From Rugosibacter sp. (GTDB taxonomy: Bacteria > Pseudomonadota > Gammaproteobacteria > Burkholderiales > Rhodocyclaceae), in the NCBI GenBank assembly GCA_011620215.1, contig WOZP01000204.1:1-33547 (forward strand): DNA of 33,547 nucleotides, in the 5' to 3' direction. The position numbers and the translations under genes were made by a program. Below the pieces are notes generated by a model that saw only the letters and a list, made by a program, of their open reading frames with translations, was not told where the DNA came from and made no database searches. Below, piece after piece: positions 28,248 through 33,547 of this stretch (the stretch's first letter is position 1; each line of letters starts with the position of its first letter).

Positions 28248-29327
28248 ATGCTTACGCTTATTGTTCCAGGCTTGATTTGGCCGCATCAGGCGCTTCTCGA
28301 CCTCACTCGCGGCCTGACTCGTGATCTCACTCAACAACAGGCCCTGCCCGCTTTTTCCACCTTGCTCGGCCGGGGCAAACTTACCCGCTTGCCGCCTTGC
28401 ACCATCCATCAATCCATTGCACAAGCCCTTGGTCTGGTGACATCCGGTTCAACTGCAACCTTGCCTGCTGCGGCACTGCGCGGGTTAACCGGGTTAACCG
28501 GGTTAACCCTTGGTACGCAAAACACCAGCCACACGGACGACTGGCTATGTCTGGACCCCATCCACCTACGTGTCGAGCAAACACGTTTGCGCGTCGACGA
28601 CCCGCAGTTTCTCGACTTGAGTGCGGCCGAAGCCGAAGCACTCGCCGTCTCGCTAGCGCCGACTTTTTCAGCCTTGGGCATCTTGCAGGTGCTGAACCCT
28701 ACCGCGTGGAATCTTCGCCTGCACGCCAGCGCACCTACCCTTACTTTATTGCCACCTCTGCCTGACCACATTGCCCGCGCAGCGATACCGCTGCCTAAAA
28801 ACGAAGCAACTGCCCCGTGGCGACACGCCATCAACGAAGCAAACATGCTGCTGCACACGCATCCGGTCAATCTGGCACGAGAAGCCGCCGGAAAGCTGAC
28901 CATCAACACCCTTTGGCCGTGGGGGAACGGCTGCCTGCCAGCCTCAGCCATAAAAACGATGCCTCCTTTTGAAGCCTTCTGGGGTAATGATCTGGTTACC
29001 CAAGGCGCGGCAATTCATCAAGGCACACCAGTGAAAAATTTGCCATCGCGCTTTGAAAACCTGACGACCCATAATGCGCTGGTGCTGCTTGACCCGCTCG
29101 AGATCCCCGCCCGCAGCGGCGATACCGACGCCTGGCGAGCCGCGCTTTTACAGCTGGAAACTGATTGGTTTGCCCCGCTGCTGGCGTCACTGAAGCGCCG
29201 CCAGATCAAGCATCTCCGCTTGATAACCCCAGGCGAGGCCGCCAGTTTTGAACTCATCATTCGCCCTCACCACACTTGGCAATTCTGGCGCTCTGCTGCG
29301 CGTCTTACCGTACTTGCCGCGCCTTGA
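28248..29327 (+). CDS. RpfE-like / phosphoglycerate mutase-superfamily-like protein
   Basis: 359 aa; MLTLIVPGLIWPHQALLDLTRGL...LPAFSTLLGRGKL, directly upstream of recJ as in Xanthomonas rpfE-recJ neighbourhoods (established knowledge). Confidence 0.7.
   Translation: MLTLIVPGLIWPHQALLDLTRGLTRDLTQQQALPAFSTLLGRGKLTRLPPCTIHQSIAQALGLVTSGSTATLPAAALRGLTGLTGLTLGTQNTSHTDDWLCLDPIHLRVEQTRLRVDDPQFLDLSAAEAEALAVSLAPTFSALGILQVLNPTAWNLRLHASAPTLTLLPPLPDHIARAAIPLPKNEATAPWRHAINEANMLLHTHPVNLAREAAGKLTINTLWPWGNGCLPASAIKTMPPFEAFWGNDLVTQGAAIHQGTPVKNLPSRFENLTTHNALVLLDPLEIPARSGDTDAWRAALLQLETDWFAPLLASLKRRQIKHLRLITPGEAASFELIIRPHHTWQFWRSAARLTVLAAP
28481..28508 (+). repeat. In-frame 9-bp tandem repeat (CGGGTTAAC x3) coding Gly-Leu-Thr repeats
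   Basis: ...gCGGGTTAACCGGGTTAACCGGGTTAACCC..., translated RGLTGLTGLTLG. Confidence 0.9.
28650..28667 (+). repeat. Dispersed motif copy 7: TCGCTAGCGCCGACTTTT
   Basis: Inside the rpfE-like gene, sense (encodes SLAPTF). Confidence 0.8.
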
Positions 29328-29360
29328 AAGCAAAAGCACCCTTCTTTATTTGAAACCTCC

Positions 29361-31070
29361 ATGACACAAACCAACCAGACCATCCACATCGCCCAGCGAG
29401 ACATCCCGCCACGCGCCACCTGGGTATTGCAAGAAGCGGGGGTGCATCCCTTGCTGGCGCGCTTGTACGCCGCACGTGGCGTGCGTGCCGGTGATGAACT
29501 GGATACTCGCAGCGCCGCACTGCTTCCCCCCGATCAGCTCAAAGGCGCAACAGAGGCCGCACGCTTGCTGGCCGATGCCATCGCGGCCAAAAAACGCCTG
29601 CTGATTGTGGCCGACTACGACTGCGATGGCGCTACCGCCTGTGCCGTGGGTCTGCGTGCGCTGCGCATGATGGGTGCCACGGTGGAGTACCTGGTGCCCG
29701 ACCGTTTCAAGCTCGGCTATGGACTATCGCTCGAGGTAGCCAAGCTGGCAGCCGAGCGCCAGCCCGATGTGGTCATCACGGTGGATAACGGCATCGCCAG
29801 CATGGAGGGTGTCGCCGAGCTCAAAGCTCGCGGTATCGCGACGCTGATTACCGATCACCATCTGCCGGGGGCTGAGCTGCCCGCTGCCGATGTGATCGTC
29901 AACCCTAACCAACCGGGCTGTACTTTCCCCAGCAAGGCACTGGCGGGGGTTGGCGTGATGTTTTATGTAGCGCTGGCGCTGCGCGCCGAACTGCGCCAGC
30001 GGGGAGCCTTTAGCCAAAGCCAGGAGCCCAATCTGGCCAGCCTGCTGGATCTCGTCGCGCTGGGCACCGTGGCCGACGTGGTCGCGCTGGATCGCAACAA
30101 TCGTATTCTCGTCACGCAGGGCCTCACCCGGATGCGCGCGGGCCACATGCAGGCCGGTGTGCGAGCCTTGTTTACCATTGCCGGACGCGAGCCGACGCGT
30201 GCGGCCACGTTTGATTTAGGCTTCATGCTGGGGCCGCGGCTCAATGCAGCAGGCAGACTGGCAGATATGTCGCTCGGCATTGAAGCCTTGATTACCGATG
30301 ATGCCGCCCGCGCCATGAACATCGCGCAGGAACTGGATGCCATCAACCGTGAGCGGCGCGTGATCGAGACTGACATGAAAGAAGATGCCGAGCTGATTCT
30401 CGCCTCTCTCGAGCCGGCCGATCAAGCCAGTCTGACGCTGTTTGATCCTGACTGGCATCAGGGTGTCATCGGCATTCTCGCGGGCCGCGTCAAAGAAAAA
30501 TTTCACCGGCCAACCTTTGCTTTCGCGCGTGGCGATGAAGGTGAACTCAAAGCATCAGGCCGCTCGATACCCGGCCTGCATTTGCGCGATGCGCTGGATC
30601 TGGTCAGCAAACGCGTGCCCGGCCTGCTATTACGCTTCGGCGGCCATGCGGCCGCCGCCGGACTCACGCTGGAAGAAGATCGCCTGGCAGAATTTGAAGA
30701 GGCTTTCGAGACAGTTTGCCGCGAACTGATTTCACCCGGCGATCTCACTCGCACGCTGGAGACCGATGGCCCGCTGGAAAGCGGCTATTTCTCGCTGGAA
30801 GCCGTCCGCCTGATGCAACAGGAAGTCTGGGGGCAAGCCTTTCCAGCCCCCTTGTTTAACGACACGTTCGAGGTGGTTCACCAAAAACTGCTCAAGGATA
30901 AGCACTTGAAGCTGCGCCTGAAAAAAGGTCACATGCAGTTTGAAGCCATTCAGTTTAACTTTTCAGGCAGCGCACCCAATCTGATCCATGCGGCGTTTCG
31001 TCTGGACATCAATGAATGGAATGGCACTCAAACGGTGCAACTGCTACTGGAACACTTCGAGGCGGCATAG
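29361..31070 (+). CDS. recJ: Single-stranded-DNA-specific exonuclease RecJ
   Basis: LLIVADYDCDGATACAVGLRAL (DHH motif I), VVITVDNGIAS, LITDHHLPG, GRLADMSLGIEALITDD, LLLRFGGHAAAAGLT. Confidence 0.97.
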   Translation: MTQTNQTIHIAQRDIPPRATWVLQEAGVHPLLARLYAARGVRAGDELDTRSAALLPPDQLKGATEAARLLADAIAAKKRLLIVADYDCDGATACAVGLRALRMMGATVEYLVPDRFKLGYGLSLEVAKLAAERQPDVVITVDNGIASMEGVAELKARGIATLITDHHLPGAELPAADVIVNPNQPGCTFPSKALAGVGVMFYVALALRAELRQRGAFSQSQEPNLASLLDLVALGTVADVVALDRNNRILVTQGLTRMRAGHMQAGVRALFTIAGREPTRAATFDLGFMLGPRLNAAGRLADMSLGIEALITDDAARAMNIAQELDAINRERRVIETDMKEDAELILASLEPADQASLTLFDPDWHQGVIGILAGRVKEKFHRPTFAFARGDEGELKASGRSIPGLHLRDALDLVSKRVPGLLLRFGGHAAAAGLTLEEDRLAEFEEAFETVCRELISPGDLTRTLETDGPLESGYFSLEAVRLMQQEVWGQAFPAPLFNDTFEVVHQKLLKDKHLKLRLKKGHMQFEAIQFNFSGSAPNLIHAAFRLDINEWNGTQTVQLLLEHFEAA

Positions 31071-31128
31071 AGTGCTGGGGGTTGCCGTGGCAAAAAACGT
31101 AACGCGCCGCCGTATCCTGTATCCCGTA

Positions 31129-31146
31129 TCATCAGCACCGATTTTT
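31129..31146 (+). repeat. Dispersed motif copy 8: TCATCAGCACCGATTTTT
   Basis: Intergenic, between the convergent recJ and GGDEF/EAL genes. Confidence 0.75.
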
Positions 31147-31170
31147 GGCTCTGACCAAGACGGCTGTACG

Positions 31171-33309
31171 CTACAGCTGGCCACCCGTAGCAATGAGCAA
31201 GTCGGAAAATTCCTGGTCGGGCAGGGGCTTGGCAAGCAGGTAACCCTGAAACTCGTCGCACCCCTGATAGCGCAGAAAATCAAACTGTGCCTGGTTTTCC
31301 ACGCCTTCGGCCACGACCGTTTTACGCAGGCTTTGGCACATCGAGATAATCGCGCGCGCGATCATTGCGCCATCATCCTCATGTTCGATTCCCGTCACCA
31401 GTGATTTATCAATCTTGATGATATCGAGAGGAAATCGCCGGATATAAGAGAGCGATGAATAACCCGTACCGAAGTCATCCATGACCAAGCTGACACCCAG
31501 ACGCTTGAGACCTCTCAGCATGCCTAGCGTGCGTCCGCTATCGCCGATAAAAATGCTTTCGGTAATTTCCAGTTCCACACGCTCGGGCGGTAAACCAGCC
31601 TCGCTGATCAGCCCGGCGATATGCTCAACGAGTTTGTCATCAAGAAATAACCGTGGCGAAAGATTGACCGCCACATTGAGTGGTTTCCCTAGCACCTTGC
31701 TCCATTGGCTCGCAGCAGCAAACGCCTTGCGCAAGATGATGTCGGTCAGCGGCACGATCAGCCCTGTCTCTTCTGCGATGGGAATGAAGCGATCTGGCGC
31801 CACCGTGCCAAAATCTGCTGTATGCCAGCGTGCCAGCGCTTCGGCACCCACAATGCGGCGGAGATGATCCACCTTGGGCTGAAAAGCAACCGAGAACCCG
31901 TCCTGCTCAAGTGCCACCCGCATGGCGGCTTCAAGCTGGAGCCGTTCATCCGAGATGCGGTTCATCTCGTGAGTGAAAAACTGAAAATTGTTGCGCCCGC
32001 GCGCCTTGGCGGCATACATGGCGATATCGGCATGTTTGAGCAAGGTTAGCGCATCTTCGCCATCCGTCGGATACAGCGCAACGCCCAAACTCGCGCCGAC
32101 CTGCCAATCACGCCCCATCAGCATGATCGGCCGACTGACCTCTTGCAGCACCCGTTCGAGCAAGGAAATGATGGATGCCACCTGATAATGCTCGTTGAGC
32201 ACCAGCACAAATTCGTCACCCCCCTGCCGCGCCACGGTGTCTATCGTACGCAGGCTATGGCGCAAGCGGTGAGCCACTTCAACCAGCAACTCATCGCCCG
32301 CCACATGGCCTAGACTATCGTTGATGAACTTGAAGTTGTCCAGATCGATAAACACCAGCGCCAGAAAATAGCCACGCCGCGTCGCACTGGAGATGGCTTG
32401 CTCAAGACGATCATTGAGTAAATTACGGTTGGGTAGCCCCGTCAACTGATCAAAATTGGCCTGATACTCCAGCTGCGCTTGATAATTCCTGCGCTCGGTG
32501 ATGTCCTGCACCGTGCCTTCGTAACAAATAAGTTTTCCCTGCAGGTCTCGCACACTATGGGCATTTTCCGAAATCCATATCTTGGAACCATCCTGGCGAT
32601 AGACCTCGGATTCAAAGTTAACCACCTCGCCCTGCGTATCCATCAAATGGCGAAATTTTTCGCGCTGTGCAGGATCAACGTACAGGCGACGCTCAATATC
32701 CGCAAGGTCGGCGATCAGTTTCTCGGGTGACGTATAACCATACAATCGAGCCAGGGACATGTTGGCCGACAAATAGTGCCCGTCAGGCGTAGTCTGGAAA
32801 ATGCCTTCGGATGCATGCTCGAATATGTGGCGATAACGCAGTTCAGCATGGGCTATGGCATCCTGCGCTTGACGACGTTCGCTGACGTCTTCGATAAAAC
32901 CTTCCAGCACCTGCTCACCGCACTCGTCCAGCACGGCCATGCCACGTTCCATTACCCATTTTTCCTGTCCGGTACACGTGAGAATGCGGTACTCCACAGA
33001 AAAATTTCGGTTCGCTGCGACAGCCGCCGAAATTTCTTCGCGTACCCGCAACCGGTCTTCTGCCAACGTGATCTCCTCCCACGAGACTTGTTTGCTATCG
33101 ACCAGCGCTTCAGGTGCATAGCCGGTCAGGGCAAGACAGCCCTGGCTGACAAACCGCATGGTCCATTGCGCATCCAGTCGGCACCGATAGGCCATCCCGT
33201 TAAGATTGGCCATCAAGGTGTCGAGTACACGGATAGGATCCAGAGAAAGCGTAGTATTCACGCAGGCAAGATACTCAGCAGAAGTTTTTTCGGGTGATTG
33301 TTGGTACAT
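31171..33309 (-). CDS. PAS-PAS-GGDEF-EAL signalling protein (start uncertain: 33309 or 33363)
   Basis: Two PAS-type regions; ARQGGDEFVLVLN in the GGDEF region; EALARWH, MDDFGTGYSSLSYIRRFPLDIIKIDKSLV in the EAL region. Confidence 0.95.
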   Translation of the reverse strand: MYQQSPEKTSAEYLACVNTTLSLDPIRVLDTLMANLNGMAYRCRLDAQWTMRFVSQGCLALTGYAPEALVDSKQVSWEEITLAEDRLRVREEISAAVAANRNFSVEYRILTCTGQEKWVMERGMAVLDECGEQVLEGFIEDVSERRQAQDAIAHAELRYRHIFEHASEGIFQTTPDGHYLSANMSLARLYGYTSPEKLIADLADIERRLYVDPAQREKFRHLMDTQGEVVNFESEVYRQDGSKIWISENAHSVRDLQGKLICYEGTVQDITERRNYQAQLEYQANFDQLTGLPNRNLLNDRLEQAISSATRRGYFLALVFIDLDNFKFINDSLGHVAGDELLVEVAHRLRHSLRTIDTVARQGGDEFVLVLNEHYQVASIISLLERVLQEVSRPIMLMGRDWQVGASLGVALYPTDGEDALTLLKHADIAMYAAKARGRNNFQFFTHEMNRISDERLQLEAAMRVALEQDGFSVAFQPKVDHLRRIVGAEALARWHTADFGTVAPDRFIPIAEETGLIVPLTDIILRKAFAAASQWSKVLGKPLNVAVNLSPRLFLDDKLVEHIAGLISEAGLPPERVELEITESIFIGDSGRTLGMLRGLKRLGVSLVMDDFGTGYSSLSYIRRFPLDIIKIDKSLVTGIEHEDDGAMIARAIISMCQSLRKTVVAEGVENQAQFDFLRYQGCDEFQGYLLAKPLPDQEFSDLLIATGGQL

Positions 33310-33547
33310 GGAAAAGGATACATGAAAAACCTTGAGAGCATAGCAAGTTATGTACCATGCCATGACATCTCACTATGGCCCTATGGCCCGGTGTTGCGCC
33401 CGTCGGTGGCAAGTTGGCGTCATCCATGCACCATGAACAACACTACATCTGCCCCAGCATGGGGCGCCACCCTGTGCAAGAGAAATACACTGCACGCCGG
33501 TCTCCCAACACCAACTTTTTCTTTCGTCATTACACAAAGTACGCTAA

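Noticed and set aside
33451-33466. Hairpin near GCCCCAGCATGGGGC at the right edge
   Set aside because: 5-bp stem without a T-tract or other context; not significant on its own.
1-33547. CRISPR arrays, tRNA/rRNA genes, prophage genes
   Set aside because: No regularly spaced direct repeats, no tRNA-like cloverleaf or rRNA sequence recognised, and no phage structural or integrase genes seen by eye; a tRNAscan/CRISPR finder run would be the definitive check.

Overview
The 33.5 kb window looks like a betaproteobacterial chromosome, mostly ordinary housekeeping genes. From left to right: a partial YgfX-like membrane protein gene running off the left edge; the fab cluster (fabF-acpP-fabG-fabD-fabH-plsX-rpmF-DUF177, all minus strand); maf, an RsmI-like methyltransferase and a DUF2863-like gene; dadA; msrB-yciB-yciI-bolA-ppiC; an ABM-domain membrane protein; an MFS transporter; purL; a MAPEG protein; comEC; an FAH-family hydrolase; a DUF2062 gene; a small accessory segment (about 23.84-26.25 kb) with a 238-250 bp MITE-like element and an AbiEi/AbiEii-type module; lolD-lolC; an RpfE-like gene; recJ; and a PAS-GGDEF-EAL protein gene. 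The most interesting signal is not a gene. An 18-bp word, TCACCAGCRCCGACTTTT, recurs about 8 times in unrelated genes and intergenic DNA. It is read in different frames, seven copies lie on the + strand and one on the - strand, and it is absent from the accessory segment. It behaves like an uptake-sequence-type or replichore-polarised genomic word and needs a genome-wide test. Secondary signals are a perfect 25-bp TIR element, a 22-bp palindrome abutting the rpfE-like start codon, an intrinsic terminator/attenuator between rpmF and plsX, and a structured operator-like region upstream of abiEi.
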